From the NCBI GenBank assembly GCA_032717465.1, contig CM064657.1, positions 26,195,966 through 26,259,965 on the forward strand: DNA of 64,000 nt. Direction: 5' to 3'. Origin of the DNA: Coenobita brevimanus. Taxonomy: Eukaryota; Arthropoda; Malacostraca; Decapoda; Coenobitidae. Positions 31,558 to 42,976 of the stretch are shown one piece after another. The position numbers and the translations under genes were made by a program. Numbering within the stretch: the first letter of the stretch is position 1; every line of letters begins with the position of its first letter. The notes below the pieces were generated by a model that saw only the letters and a program-made list of their open reading frames with translations, searched no databases and was not told the origin of the DNA.

Positions 31558-32448
31558 AGGATACACAGGATGGAGATGGTGGATTGCTTGATCTCTCTGA
31601 ATAATCTGCTAGCCTACCTAGCGTGAAAATAATCAACATGCTGTTAATTATAAGAAAAGTGATTACATGTATTTCCACTTGTATATATGATGAATGAAGA
31701 ATAAATGCTAGCTTTACGAGTTTGATGAGGAAAAGTTAAATTTACTGATGAAAACTGAGGAGTTTGGTAATGTGGCCGTTGCGATTTGGCAACTCTGTTT
31801 CCCCGTCAACAACAGTTACTGCCTAACTTCGATCGTAAGTTGATGCTTATCGCAAAGGAAGCCACACATGCTTGCTTTTTGTTAATAAACAGTGAATAAA
31901 CTGCAATACCTCACAACTAGACCACACGGGAATTTACAGTGTTGTGCAGTGTTAAGAAATTAGAATTTAGAGTGCAAAGGATCAACTGTGGAGTGCAAAT
32001 TGGCTGTTGAAACTGGCATGGTGCAGTTAAGAACAATGTGCAGTGTTAAACAATTATAACTCACAGTGCAAAGAATTAAGTGCAGCACAACATTGGATTA
32101 CTGTACGTGCTTCAAGAGCATTTTAACCACTGCCAAATCTTTAGAGAAGGGAGCCACAGACGTGCTGTAAGTACCCTGGCTGAGGTACAGTCACTTCTAA
32201 TTCCTCATTCTTTGGTTCCTTTTCATTAATTTCATGCTTTATGTCCATTATTGGTGTGAATAGGGTCTTAAGTAGGTTTAAATAGGTGCTATGCATGTCC
32301 GGTAGGGAGTTATTTAGGTGGCTTTCAAAGTTAGGCTGTGTTAGGGTCCTTAAGTACCAGTCCAGGAGCCAGGGGCCCACTTTCCAGACAGGACCACTTT
32401 CCGGACATGCCTCTGGCTCTATTACGTCGGATAGTAGAGGGATTACTG

Positions 32449-34664
32449 TAGCTATTCAGTTCAGATTTAGTGAATTCCAGTTTGGCGAGTTTTATTTTTT
32501 CTTCTGTTTCTCGTCAAATGTGAGAGTTCACTGTATTTCGATTTTTTGTATACTAAAGCATTTTTCCCCATGAGAAACTTAAGAAAATGAGATGCGTTCC
32601 AGAAGCCCCCAAAAAACTGTCAACTAGCTACTCTGTACTGTATTAGGCTGTTGTAAGCTCTTAAATCTACAGTAGAAATTTTAATAAAAGGTAAATGACC
32701 TTTAAGCTTGTGTTCCAGCATCAGGGTCTGGTGTTGCTTCTTCTTGAGAAGCTCCCCATATGATGATGATGAAGGTGAGGGACGTTTGAGAAGAATGATG
32801 AAAGATGCGAAAGATTCTCAGAGTACAGGAGGCACACACTACAAATCCAGGGTGCGGGAACAGACTGAGATGAAGCAAAGGTAGTTGCTTGCCTCGCCAT
32901 ACACGACAGTGGTGCTGCGGTTGGTCGCATGCCAAATTTTAAACATTTTCTCGTAGCACTTTTCATACCATCGAAGCATATGCCTTTCGTATAGGGGAAT
33001 TTGTCCTATATTTTTCACTTACACACCTTTGAATTTTCGTATATTGGGGCCTCGTATATCAGGGACTCCCTGTATCCTTTTTTCCCATTGGTCCTTAACT
33101 TTGTAAACCGTGGAATTCGTAATCCATGGGTAGGTACCGGTCTGTAATTGCCGCAGATTAGGCGACTCCACTGTAACTAACATGTGAAAAGATGTGAAGT
33201 TTACTTACCAAACTGAGAGATGAATGAGGATGGAGCATTTCAGTTTTAATACAGCACAGTTTAATCATGAATAAACTTCAAAGAAAACATAGCACCAGTA
33301 TACATTTTCACTATATTTATCATCCAGTCTTTCAGTTCATCATCACAGTCATATGAGCCAAATGGCTACACTACTTAGTCCAGACATTCAAGACAAAAAC
33401 AACCACCTGGATGGTATTACATGGTCAACAAAAATCCAACCTTCCCTAAGATGTAATCCCTTTTGGGCAACAGTTAGTTAGAGTGCCTTAACTCACTGTA
33501 CCATCATGTGGTCATTTAATTACAAGAGGCAGGTTTTTGCAATGTTAAAATTTAGGATATTTTACCATTCTTGGTAATGTATACTGCCATTATTGCAAGT
33601 GCTGAAATTTCATATTTAACTGAATCTTGATCAAGATTAGGTGATGCTGCTCCCAAGGTACTTTGAATTACTCCCCCAAGGCACTTTGAATTACCTTGGC
33701 TTCTCCATACTATAAATACACCAGTGTGTCAACTTCCTGGATGAAATATAGGCTTTTGTCTTTCTTGGAGGGAACAATTTGCAGATTGTAGCCTTTGGTT
33801 CCTTCCTTACATATAACAAATATCAGCTCAGAAACAAAAAGGTAAGCATAGCAGAGTTAATATGGTGATGTGGTGGAGTGAAACGTGACCACACGGGCAG
33901 CTAATTTCCTGTTTTGAAGAACCTCTCCAAATTCAATACAGTATTATTGTCAAAATTGGTCAAACTAATTCTGACTAGCAGTTCTCACCAAAACCCACCT
34001 TCAGTTATCATCAATTTTATCCAGTAGTTTCTTGGGCTACAAGAAATCATCTGGCTTGTCACTCATTACAGTCACCTAACAGTAGTACTACAATGACAAT
34101 GACAAGCCTACATATGGTGGTGCTGTGTTCCCTGGGTGAAGCAAAGTAGCTGCAGTGTCCACCCAGGAGCCAAACCACCTAATTCCCTGCACCTAGACAC
34201 TGGGAAGGACCCTGATCTGGCCCTGGTAAGGCACTGTCTACCACTAGAGGGTGCCAGTTTCCTACACAGGGTATATACCGTATTGTACTGTACCGGTATA
34301 ATAGCTCCGCAGATATAACTGCTTCCCCGTGGCTGAAGAGTTTGTTCAGCAAGACACTCTGAGATTAAGCAATGGCAATTACAATGATTAAATAAAAAGA
34401 GTGGATAGTGGATACCTACTTTAAAGCCTTGACAACATTCCTGAAGACTACAGATATCTGTTCTGCATAAACTACTGATCTTTAAAGCAATATCAATGAA
34501 AATTACAAAATGGAAGGAAAACAAGAATATACCACAGACTGGATGTGTGCTAGAACACACAAAAAAATAAATCTTTAAAAAGAATACTGTACTACTGCAT
34601 AATTACTTCTTTAGTCCCTGAAATTTAGAATACTGTACTTAACCAGTTTTGATCCTATTTTATG
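32449..34664 (+). other. Unassigned region with DNA-element right ends
   Basis: No gene is recognised. Two Tigger-like right ends are visible: GTATATCAGGGACTCCCTGTA near 33074 and GATTAGGCGACTCCACTGTA near 33176; their left partners were not matched. Relics of the dispersed CATCCAG/CATGGTCAACAAAAA repeat lie near 33400, and of the SINE-like core near 34020-34085 (CAAGAAATCATCTGGCTTGTCACTC). This stretch may include 3' UTR of the FAM162-like gene, but no poly(A) site could be fixed. Confidence 0.45.
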
Positions 34665-35099
34665 AGTACAGTAATCCCGCATTTTTTGCGGATTTTTTGT
34701 CTACGGTTTTGCCCTCTCGCGGATTTTCTTAGCATTAATAAGTTCAACAAAAATATCCTTGAATATACAGAAAAAAAAAAAATTGAAATTCCCACTGCTT
34801 CCAATTGTAGCGCGGTAAACTCACGCCACCCTCTGTCCCTTTCCCGTGGCCCCTCTGCCAGTGTTACCATATCTAGCATAATTTTATTCTTTTAGCATAA
34901 TTTTGATCAAATTTTCGAGTCTGGAATATTTTTTAGCATATTAGAAGTTTTAGAATCATTCTAGCATAATTTAGAATGGAATGGAATATTTTTAGAATAA
35001 TTTTATAAAAGCTACAAATCAGAGAGAGAGAGAGAGAGAGACGAATAAGGTAAGAAGATGTTTGAATAGTTGGTTACTTTCAGTTTGGGCTTGGTTGGG

Positions 35100-35160
35100 T
35101 TGGATTAGGTTAGGTTAGGTTAGGTTGGATTAGGTTAGGTTTTAGGTTAGGTTCGGTTTG
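35100..35160 (+). repeat. TTAGG-type tandem run
   Basis: The core TTAGGTTAGGTTAGGTTGG matches the arthropod telomere unit and is surrounded by degenerate TTAGG/TTCGG/TTGGG variants. It is internal to T4, so it is not a chromosome end here. Confidence 0.6.
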
Positions 35161-35785
35161 GTTCGGTTAGGTTAGGATAAGTTTGAGCTTTGTACTTTAC
35201 CCATGAAACCTAGGTTTTTCCGATGGATTTTGGTATGATTCATTCGATTTTCAGCTTCATTTCAGTCGGAAATGACCATTTTCTGTGTTTCCCCCCCTCC
35301 CTATAACCCCCGATTCCCCAAAGATCCCTCATTATTTCAGGGGGATGGGGGGGGGTCATATCTCAAAATCTGGTTATTTCCGATGGAAATGATGCTCAAA
35401 ATCGAACGAATCACATCAAAATCCATCAGAAAAACGTAAGTTTCGTGGGAAAAAGCAGTATGGGTAGATACCGATATTTATCCTCTTACTGTATGTAGGT
35501 TCATTTTAATATTTTCATAGTAAACAATATATAATTAATATGTTGCACGAATATGTATAGAATTTTATCATTTAGCTTCAAGTTAGCATAATTCATTTTT
35601 TACTTGGAACAAATATGCTCAATCTAGCATAATTTTTTCATTGCCCTAGCATAATTTCGTTGTTTGGATATGGCAACACTGCTCTCTGCCTCGCATTCTT
35701 CAGTCCACGCCTGACTGCCTTAAGTGGATGTTGTGGTTGTAACCACACTATGATATGAGCCTCTTGCCTCCCACTTGCTTTCCAC

Positions 35786-35974
35786 ATGGCCCCAGGACGT
35801 AAGCCAGCCTCACCAAAGGCTAATAATACAATTAGTAAGAACTCCAAAGTGACAAAACGATCAAGTTATGACCTTAGCAGAGAAAATTGTGTTACTGGAC
35901 AAGCTAAGAAACGACCGTGGGAGTGTTTGCTATCACCAGTTAATGCATCTTTTTATTTTGTACTGTTTTGTTAA
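35786..35974 (+). pseudogene. Possible Tigger transposase N-terminus
   Basis: Open frame of 62 codons beginning MAPGRKPASPKANN with many Lys and Ser, the style of Tigger/Jerky first residues. The helix-turn-helix is missing and the frame ends in a hydrophobic run. The call depends on its place inside T4. Confidence 0.35.
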
Positions 35975-36085
35975 TAAATGTGTAGATAATTGTGTATTAC
36001 AGTACGGTGTTTACGTTTTTCCTTCATAATGGAGTATGTGCTTTCAATCTTGTAAGAAGGTATTTCGGGATGAGTATGGAGGTTT

Positions 36086-36442
36086 CGGGACAATTCGCAG
36101 TCACAACAAACACAAAACAATTCGCCTTCATTAATGAAGATAGCTATGGGTGACGCTAGAATATAATTCAAAGGCGACTACAGCGAGGAAGAAACAAGTT
36201 AATTATTGACTAAAGGTGCAACTAATAAATAATATCCAGAACCTACGCTACTGAACATAGACTTTGCTGGATCCCCCTGAAATATAGTTATTAAAGTATT
36301 GATTAATTAATAATAAGTATATTTATCAAAGTATTGATTAGTATATTTATAGAATGGCGGGGAATCGTCTAGGGTGCGAATTGTTCTGAAGGGGAATCGT
36401 CCATGTTTTGACGGGGAATTGTCTGACGGCGAATTGTCTCGC
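36086..36442. mobile_element. AATTCGCC foldback element (copy 1)
   Basis: The left end GGGACAATTCGC (36087) mirrors the right end GGCGAATTGTCTCG (36428-36441). Further copies of the motif lie inside both ends (ACAATTCGCC near 36116; GAATCGTC, GAATTGT and GGGGAATTGTC at the right). The second copy, in reverse orientation, is at 60131-61085. There is no coding capacity. Confidence 0.6.
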
Positions 36443-36875
36443 AATCAGTATGGACATGGACTGTGTGATGGGCAGCATGGTGGACACAAGTGCAAGTTTT
36501 CAATTGTTAATAGAGTATTCGCGGAATTGACTTTTCGCGGGGGTTACAAGAACGTAACTACCGCGAAATATGCGGGATTACTGTACTATATGACTGGAAA
36601 ATCTGTAGCAAGACACTGATTCACACACCCCTGTGATAACAAAATAGTTGCATCACAATCAGATCCTTAAGTTACAAAGCGCAAAAGGAATAATGTAGCA
36701 TAGAAAAAACTAGAAAAGGTTCTACAAGCAACTATATGGAAAACTTCATTTACTTTAGGTTTTCACGAAGCCTTCAAACTGTCATCTTATTTTTACTTTA
36801 TAAACTGTACTTTCTACTGTGAATATATATATTCCTATCACTTTCCAATATACTACTACATATTTATGATGATAA

Positions 36876-37095
36876 TTACATTCTCTTTGCATTTTCTATT
36901 TTTTCATGTGCTAAGGCAGCTTCCTCATTAACTTTACGGTGCCAGTCTTCATTCATTCTGATGACTGACTCGCCTCGATCTCGTGCCCTCTTCCCAGAGT
37001 AGACCATGACAATGCAACCAAGAAGAGTTGCTGCACACATCATTAGATTAATCTTGATCCTTGCCTTGTTACGTGCTCGTTCCAAGGTGTCCTGG
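36876..37095 (-). CDS. FAM162/UPF0389-like protein, terminal coding exon
   Basis: The exon begins after a long pyrimidine tract ending CCCCCCTAG on the minus strand and ends at TAA (36878-36876). It reads SQDTLERARNKARIKIN, a membrane helix INLMMCAATLLGCIVMVYSG, then GKRARDRGESV and an Asn-Glu-Asp-Trp-His segment with a helical Glu/Lys/Ala-rich end. This is the C-terminal core of the FAM162/UPF0389 family; vertebrate FAM162A is a mitochondrial membrane protein linked to hypoxia-induced cell death, while the arthropod role is less clear. The first base completes a codon (AG+C) left by the exon at 51259-51352. The best-supported host coding sequence in the window. Confidence 0.85.
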
Positions 37096-37299
37096 CTAGG
37101 GGGGGAGGGGGGAGAAAAAAATCAACATTATACCAGTATGCTAAGATGCAAAAATAACATACCTTCCTATATCAACATCGTAATCATCATCAAAATCCAT
37201 TTTCCCATATTTGCATGTGGTGAGGAGATTCAAAGCATGGATCATTTTAAGTATGCAAATTAGGTGAGAAAAAAATCCCATGTACAATTCCTTATTTTA

Positions 37300-38064
37300 T
37301 GCCTCACCCCTTGTCCCACACAAGGTATGAGGTTGCTTGTGTGGAACAAGGACACACAAATTTCTGAACTCACGAACACTGAGGGGGGGGTAAACGTAGG
37401 CTTTGCTGTAAGCAGTAAAATCACCTTACCAAATCAGTTCATCCTGATAGTCTGTTATATTTTTCTGATTATTTCTGGGTTGGTAAATAAACATTTCTTG
37501 TTAAATCTGTTTCTCCGCTGTTTTTAGCTGTTCTGGTGTGACGACTCTTTGTCTGATTCGTTAATGAAATGGTGGAACACACTGTTCTAATCTAAGTGTT
37601 TAAACCTGGCCTAACCTAGCTTAACAGCACCTAATAATTTAACCTAACCTAATCTTCATTTGGGAAGTTGGGAAATGAAGTCCACATTTGAGTACGATGA
37701 GTTTCGTCCACTGTGCTGGAAACAATCGTAGGTACAGATTTAGAATATGACGATAATAACAGGGAGGAAATCTTTCAGTAAGAAAACGTAATTTACCAAA
37801 CTGAATATAGACTGAAAAATACTGAAACAAGCTGGAGGAATATACATTGAACTGGAAAGGTCTTCCTGGTACTTAAAGTGTACATTTACCGGTAAATAAA
37901 CCAGTTTAACAGTACAGTATATCGCAGCCACAGCGGGACCAATTGGGAGTGATAGCTGAGGGTTGAGTGTACAGTACTTGTATTTTGTTTCCGCCAGATT
38001 AATCGTGCTTTCGGACTAATCGGGCACCCCTTAACACCATATAGCCCGGATAATCAGGCTATCT
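37300..38064. other. Old DNA-element relics
   Basis: 37480-37920 shares phrases with 53985-54230 (TGTTTTTAGCTGT, AATAATTTAACC, CTGGAGGAATAT, TACATTTA), so it is a fragment of the palindrome-bearing family. A separate Tigger-like right end, GGATAATCAGGCTATCTCTG, lies at about 38045-38064. No gene is seen. Confidence 0.45.
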
Positions 38065-38067
38065 CTG

Positions 38068-38135
<68 letters not shown>
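38065..38135. repeat. (TATG)n and (TA)n microsatellite
   Basis: Six or so GTAT units followed by about 19 TA units, directly next to the left end of T5. Confidence 0.9.
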
Positions 38136-38137
<2 letters not shown>

Positions 38138-38140
<3 letters not shown>

Positions 38141-38759
38141 TACCCTCGGGTCCAACACGGGTTTGTCCAAGACGGAGACCATAAATAATAATCTAATATA
38201 ATGCTGTAATAAGGTTGTATACGTCCAATGTGGAACCAACAGTTCATAACAGCCCAAATCCGAGGAGAATACAGCTACGACAGTCTCACCCGGTCCAACA
38301 TGGTTCCTACGTCCGGGAGAGTGACGTGGTTGTGATGTTGTCTAATAAGACACTGGCATCTGGTCACGTGATGACCAGGCGGGGCTTGCTTTTGTCTCGC
38401 TCACCAGTGTTGTGGACACACCGTGCGTTGCACTCAGCAGGTAATTGCCTCTCCCTATGTAACCATGCCTAGGAAACCGTCTGATAACCCCCTGAAGCAC
38501 CGCCATCTACCTCAAGCTACTAAGCTGGAGATAACTGGGCTACTAAGCAGGGGATAACAAGTTCAGAAACACACTTTCAAGATAAGGATATTTGTTTTGG
38601 TGCCAAAATAGGTCAAGACTGACGTCTTTAGGGGCACTTCTCGAAGATTTTGTGACAATATTATTGTTTTCCATAAGGTTTTGTGTTGGTCCAAGACATT
38701 TCTCGTCCTAGACGGGACCCTCAGGTGATAATATTACTGTCTTGAACGCAAGGGTACTG
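38138..38759. mobile_element. Tigger-like element T5 inside a TA microsatellite
   Basis: The left end CAGTACCCTCGGGTCCAACA mirrors CAGTACCCTTGCGTTCAAGA at the right. TA lies outside the right end; the left dinucleotide is CA. A second mirrored block, CTCGTCCTAGACGGGACCCT near 38700, also faces the left end. It has no transposase. TA microsatellites lie on both sides. Confidence 0.68.
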
Positions 38760-38765
38760 TATATA

Positions 38766-38810
<45 letters not shown>

Positions 38811-38832
38811 AGTACTGTATACACACACACAC
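38760..38832. repeat. (TA)n/(CA)n microsatellite
   Basis: TA repeats with one CATA interruption, then a short TACAGTACTGTA and six CA units. Confidence 0.88.
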
Positions 38833-39037
38833 AGGTCGCCAACAGAGACAGAACTCTTCCTGGATTGTGCGAAAATAATCGTTAAATCAGCGGCGAAAAG
38901 GAGACAAGCCTATTCTGATTATGTAAATGAGTGTGTGAGTGGTGGTCCCGTCAGGCAAGTGTAAATAAAAAAAACACAGGTTTCGGTCAAAGAGTAAATA
39001 ATATAGTGGAAATTGAAAGATTCCATATGGTTGCACA

Positions 39038-39943
39038 ATGGCGGAGGGCGACGAAGCTTTGTTTACATATGGTGAAAATGAATTTGAGGGCTTCTCCGAA
39101 GATGATGCGGGAAATGGAAGTATTATGTTAAACCAAACAATAGTAAACTGGGAGAAGTTTGCACACGCAGTGTAGAACAAGAACGAGAAGTCACATAATT
39201 GAAAGCGAGAAACGAATCTGCATCAAATGAAATAAAACAGCTCAAGAGGGAGAATAAGAGGTTGGAAGAAGAAAGAGACAGGATGAGAAGTAAACTAGAT
39301 GAGAATAACTCTAAGTCAAGTATGCAAGATAAGCACATTAAGGAAATCAAAGAACAACATGAGGAGTGAAAAAAAAATTCAGAGGGAAGGAAACGTAGAT
39401 TTGAAAGAGATTATAGAACAACAAAGGAAGGAAAAGGTGGAGAAGGAAGTGATCAGAGTACTGAGAAGTAGAGAAGTGTTAGTCAAGGATGTAGCAGATA
39501 AAAAGAAATGTGTAATAATTTCAGGAATAAAAGAAAAACATATGACAGTAAGATGAGAAACAGAAAAAGAAGAACTGAGTAAGGTTAAAGAAATAATATC
39601 AGTAGTTATGGAGGGTAACAATGAAGCTCAAGAAGAGACTGAAGAAGTGATTAGGTTAGGAAAGTATGAGGAAGGAGGGGCGAGGCCACTGAAGGTAAAG
39701 TTTAAGTCCCAGGTCATGGTAAATGAAATCATTAATAGAACTTGGAAACTATCAGACAAAGAGGGGTTCAAAAATGTTTGGATAAGGAGAGATGCAAATG
39801 AGGAAGAAAGAGCTAAAATACAGGAAGCAAGGGCAAAAAACGAACAGAGAACGGAGGAAGAGAAGACAGTGTTTTATTGGAGAGTTATGGATCAGAAATT
39901 GAGGAAGTGGTACCGACAGAGAGAGGGAGAGAAGAGGGTATAA
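39038..39943 (+). pseudogene. CR1-like LINE ORF1, copy C
   Basis: Starts MAEGDEALFTYGENEFEG with an acidic N-terminus. It is cut by a TAG near 39172, then continues in other frames as Glu/Lys-rich coiled-coil-like sequence (39180-39600). The conserved C-terminal block (RLGKYEEGG, GFKNVWIRR) is open in 39608-39943. The acidic start, coiled coil and basic block match RNA-binding ORF1 proteins. Confidence 0.68.
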
Positions 39944-42640
39944 AAAACAACAAAAATTTGAAAGTGGCATATACTAAAGCTGATGGTTTAATATTGGCTA
40001 GGTTGGAAATCAATGACTTCTTGAAGGTTCATGAACCTGATGTTATGTGCTTTGTAGAGACTAAGTTAAGAGAGGATGTTGATGTCCATACGGGAGATGG
40101 TAAATACAAACTGTGGAGAAGAGACAGAAAAGATAAATGGGAGGAGGAGTGATGACAACAGTGAAGAACAACATAAATGTAGATGCTGTGGAAATGGGAC
40201 AGGGTAGGCCTGAAGTGATCAATATGAAACTAGAAACTAATTGTGGGAGAGATATGGCAGTAGTATGTCTTCCTCCTAAGACAAAAGCATGGAATGATGA
40301 TGAATACCAAGAGATGTTGTCAGACATGGCTAATTATTTACAGAAAGTGATTGAGAAAAGCAACAATATAATTTTAACAGGGGACTTCAATTGTAATGAG
40401 ATGAACTGGAAGGAGTGGGACTCAGGAGGTGGTGAAGATTCGTGGGGCACTACATTTTTAAATATAACAATGAACAATGTGATGATGCAGTGGATCAAAG
40501 AAGAGACAAGATTCCGAGAAGAGGAAACACCAGGAAGATTAGGTTTACTGCTAACCAAAGAACATGATGTAACAGAATCTTTGAAATATCTTTGTCCTAT
40601 AGGAAAAAGTGATCATGTGGGCACTGAGTTCCACATGATAATTGGGAACGTGGTACCAAGAGACGAGTTTTACAAGCAAAGAAGATACAATAATGGGAAA
40701 GCAAACTTTACAGGATTGAGAAAATTCTTCAAAAATGTGGACTGGAGAAAATTCAGAGAAACAGGAGAGATACAGAGGAAGTGGGAAAACTTTCTGGACC
40801 TCTATAATTTCGGAGTGGAAAAATATGTGCCAAGAGTAATGGGGAAAGAAAACAGGAAAAAGGAGTGGTTTAATGGAAGGTGTATGATAGAAAAAAAAAG
40901 AGATGGATACGGCATGGAAAAACTGGAGGAAGAGAGGTAACAGAACAATGGAAAAATATAAAAGAACTAGAAATGAATACACAAGAATACGCGGAGAGGA
41001 AGAAAGGAACTTTGAAAAAGGTATAATAGACAAATGTAAGGATGAACCCAAACTGTTTTATAGATCTATCAATGGCAAATTGAAACAAAAGGAAGGAATC
41101 ATCAAACTGAAAGTAGATGGAGAGGTACATAAAGATGCAGCAATGCAAGCTGAAATAATGGACAAACGTTTCCAGTCAGTTTTCACTAACGAAAGTGAGT
41201 TTGTGGATGGGGAGAGAGTGACTAGTAATGTAATGATGAAAGACATAAAGTGGAAGTACAGGAAGTGTATAAATTACTGGAAACTCAAGATGTAAGGAAA
41301 GCCCCAGGACCAGATGGAATCTTTAATTGGGTACTGAAGGAATCAGAGAACAACTGGCGGATAAGATTCACGGTTTACTCGTGTGTTCTCTGGAAGAGGG
41401 GAAAGTGCCTCAAGAATGGAAAAGGATAAATGTGGTACCAATTTATAAGGGAGGGAACAAGGAAGAACCCCTGAATTATAGACCAGTGTCTCTAACCAGC
41501 AAGGTTGCAAAATTGTGTGAGAGAATCCTGAAAGACAGATGGATGAAATATCTGGAAGAGATGAATATTTTGGCTGAAAGTCAGTTTGGATTCAGAAGAG
41601 GAAGGTCATGTGTGTCCAATCTGTTGAGCTTTTACTCAAGAGCAATTGATGTGCTACAGGAAAGAGACGGTTGGGTGGATTGTGTGTATTTAGATTTGGA
41701 AAAGGCCTTTGACAAGGTACCCCATAAGAGACTATTGTGGAAACTAGAGCATATAGGAGGACTGAAGGGAAACCTCCTGGAATGGATGAAAGACTTTCTG
41801 AGAGACAGACAAATGAGGACAGGATGTCTGGATGGAGAGAAGTAATAAGTGGAGCCCCTCAGGGCTCTGTGTTGGCACCAATAATGTTCCTGATTCACGT
41901 AAATGATATGGTAGGGGGAGTGAACAGCTATGTAAGTCTGTTTGCTGATGATGCAAAGATCATGAGGAAGGTAGAGGCAGAAGAGGACTGTAAAATGCTG
42001 CAGGATCTAGATAGGATACATGATTGAAGCCAGAGGAAGGAAATGAAATTCAATGCAAAGAAATGTAAAATATTGGAAATGGGGAAAAGTACCAAGAGGC
42101 CATCACTGAACTATTTGATGGGTAATGAACCTATCACAAAAGCGAGAGAAGAGAAAGATTTGGGAGTGCCGGTCTAGGATAGTTTGTCTCCTGAAAAACA
42201 TATTAACAAGACGGTTAGAGAGATGTATAAACTCTTGATTAACATAAGAGTAGCATTTCATTACATGGATGAGGAGATGATGAAAAAATTGATAATGGCC
42301 ATGATCTGCCCCATGTTAGAATATGTAGCAGTACTGTGGTCCCCACACAAAAAGAAAGATATAAACAAGATTGAGAGAATACAAAGAACAGCAATCAAGG
42401 TGATCCCCAGTCTGGCATATCTGTCGCACAGAGAGAAGCTGGAAAAGCTGGATTTGCCTTCCTTAGAGGAAAGGAGAGAGAGGGGCAACATGATTGCAGT
42501 GTTCAAAACCATGATGGGAGTAGATAAACTTGACAGAGATGATCTGTTTTTATGGGATACGAGAGTAACAAGAGGACATGGAATGAAACTGGGAATGAAA
42601 CTAAGAAGCCAAGCGGCTTGAAAGATATCAAGAAATATAG
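39940..42640 (+). pseudogene. CR1-like LINE ORF2, copy C
   Basis: Endonuclease motifs (CFVETKL, WRRDR, LTGDFNCN, GKSDHVG) and reverse transcriptase motifs (KAPGPDGI, NYRPVSLTSKV, QFGFRRGRSCVSNLL, YLDLEKAFDKVPH, GAPQGSVLAPIMFLIHVND, LFADDAKI) lie in order but in several frames: changes near 40140, 40930, 41290-41330, 41845 and 42180. Stops are few. A short tail (LEYVAVLWSPHKK; RIQRTAIKVIPSL) is the usual end. Confidence 0.82.
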
Positions 42641-42834
42641 TTTTCCTTAAAGATGTATAGACTGTGGAATAACCTGGACAAAGAGATCTTCCAGGCTAAA
42701 AACTTAAACGAGTTTAAAGCAAAATTTGACTTATTGAGAAACAGAGACGGGACCCCACGAGCGTAGCTCATTTCCTGTATATCACAACTAGGTAAACTGA
42801 AGTAGGTAAATACACACACACACACATATATATT

Positions 42835-42836
<2 letters not shown>

Positions 42837-42865
<29 letters not shown>

Positions 42866-42866
42866 C
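42837..42866. repeat. (TA)n microsatellite
   Basis: Fourteen or so TA units between the LINE's A/C-rich tail and a short ATCATCCATCATCCGGACCT phrase that resembles the inverse of the third LINE family's tail (see 14790-14812). Confidence 0.8.
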
Positions 42867-42902
42867 ATCATCCATCATCCGGACCTCCATATATCTATAT
42901 AT

Positions 42903-42976
42903 GGAGCCTCTGTGGTATAGTGATAAAGTATGTGTTTTTGTACACTGAAGAACGAGGGTTCACGCCCCGCCAGAGT
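42903..42976 (+). tRNA. tRNA-like sequence, degenerate (possible SINE head)
   Basis: GTGGTATAGTGATAAAG resembles an A box and GAGGGTTCACGCCCC a B box. CTCTG near the start can pair with CAGAG near the end. The anticodon arm is weak, and two acceptor pairs and one T-arm pair fail. It may be a decayed tRNA gene or the 5' head of a tRNA-derived SINE. Confidence 0.4.

Larger units (their letters stand above)
22679..31561 (+). mobile_element. Ty3/gypsy endogenous retrovirus-like element with env (errantivirus-like)
   Basis: Two direct LTRs (22683-23469 and 30755-31557) flank gag-, protease/RT/RNase H/integrase- and env-like regions, and the 4-bp target duplication AGGA lies at 22679-22682 and 31558-31561. 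Order and content match the insect errantivirus plan. Each of gag, pol and env is broken by frame changes or stops, so the copy is not intact. It sits inside T3. No clear polypurine tract precedes the 3' LTR. The closest partner in the window is the decayed relic at 11850. Confidence 0.93.
22359..32448. mobile_element. Tigger-like element T3, split by a gypsy provirus
   Basis: The left end TAGTAATCCCCGTACTATCC at 22359 mirrors the right end (inverse of CAGTAATCCCTCTACTATCC) at 32448. TA lies outside both (22357-22358 and 32449-32450). Subterminal CCACTTTCTGGACAT and CCACTTTCC(A/G)GACA phrases also mirror. The first C of the left repeat has become T. Removing the provirus leaves about 1.2 kb without a transposase. 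A C17 run lies at 22418-22434. Confidence 0.78.
34667..36583 (+). mobile_element. Tigger-like element T4
   Basis: The terminal repeats CAGTAATCCCGCATTTTTTG and the inverse of CAGTAATCCCGCATATTTCG lie inside TA (34665-34666; 36584-36585). It has no full transposase. A 62-codon frame at 35786-35974 starts MAPGRKPASPKANN, resembling a Tigger N-terminus, but soon stops. It carries an AG microsatellite (35023-35041), a TTAGG run (35100-35160) and an AATTCGCC foldback element (36086-36442). Confidence 0.78.
38833..42815 (+). mobile_element. CR1-like LINE, copy C, near full length
   Basis: It includes a 5' UTR (about 38833-39037), ORF1, ORF2 and a 3' end ATCACAACTAGGTAAACTGA. A related subfamily to copies A and B, with the same ORF1 block (RLGKYEEGGARPLKVKF) and reverse transcriptase box FADDAKI. 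ORF2 changes frame several times. It sits in the intron on the strand opposite to the host gene. Confidence 0.85.

Noticed and set aside
32141..32380. 79-codon minus-strand frame within T3
   Set aside because: No known domain, and it overlaps the subterminal repeat of the element.
35100..35160. TTAGG run as a chromosome end
   Set aside because: Short, degenerate and inside a transposon, with further sequence on both sides.
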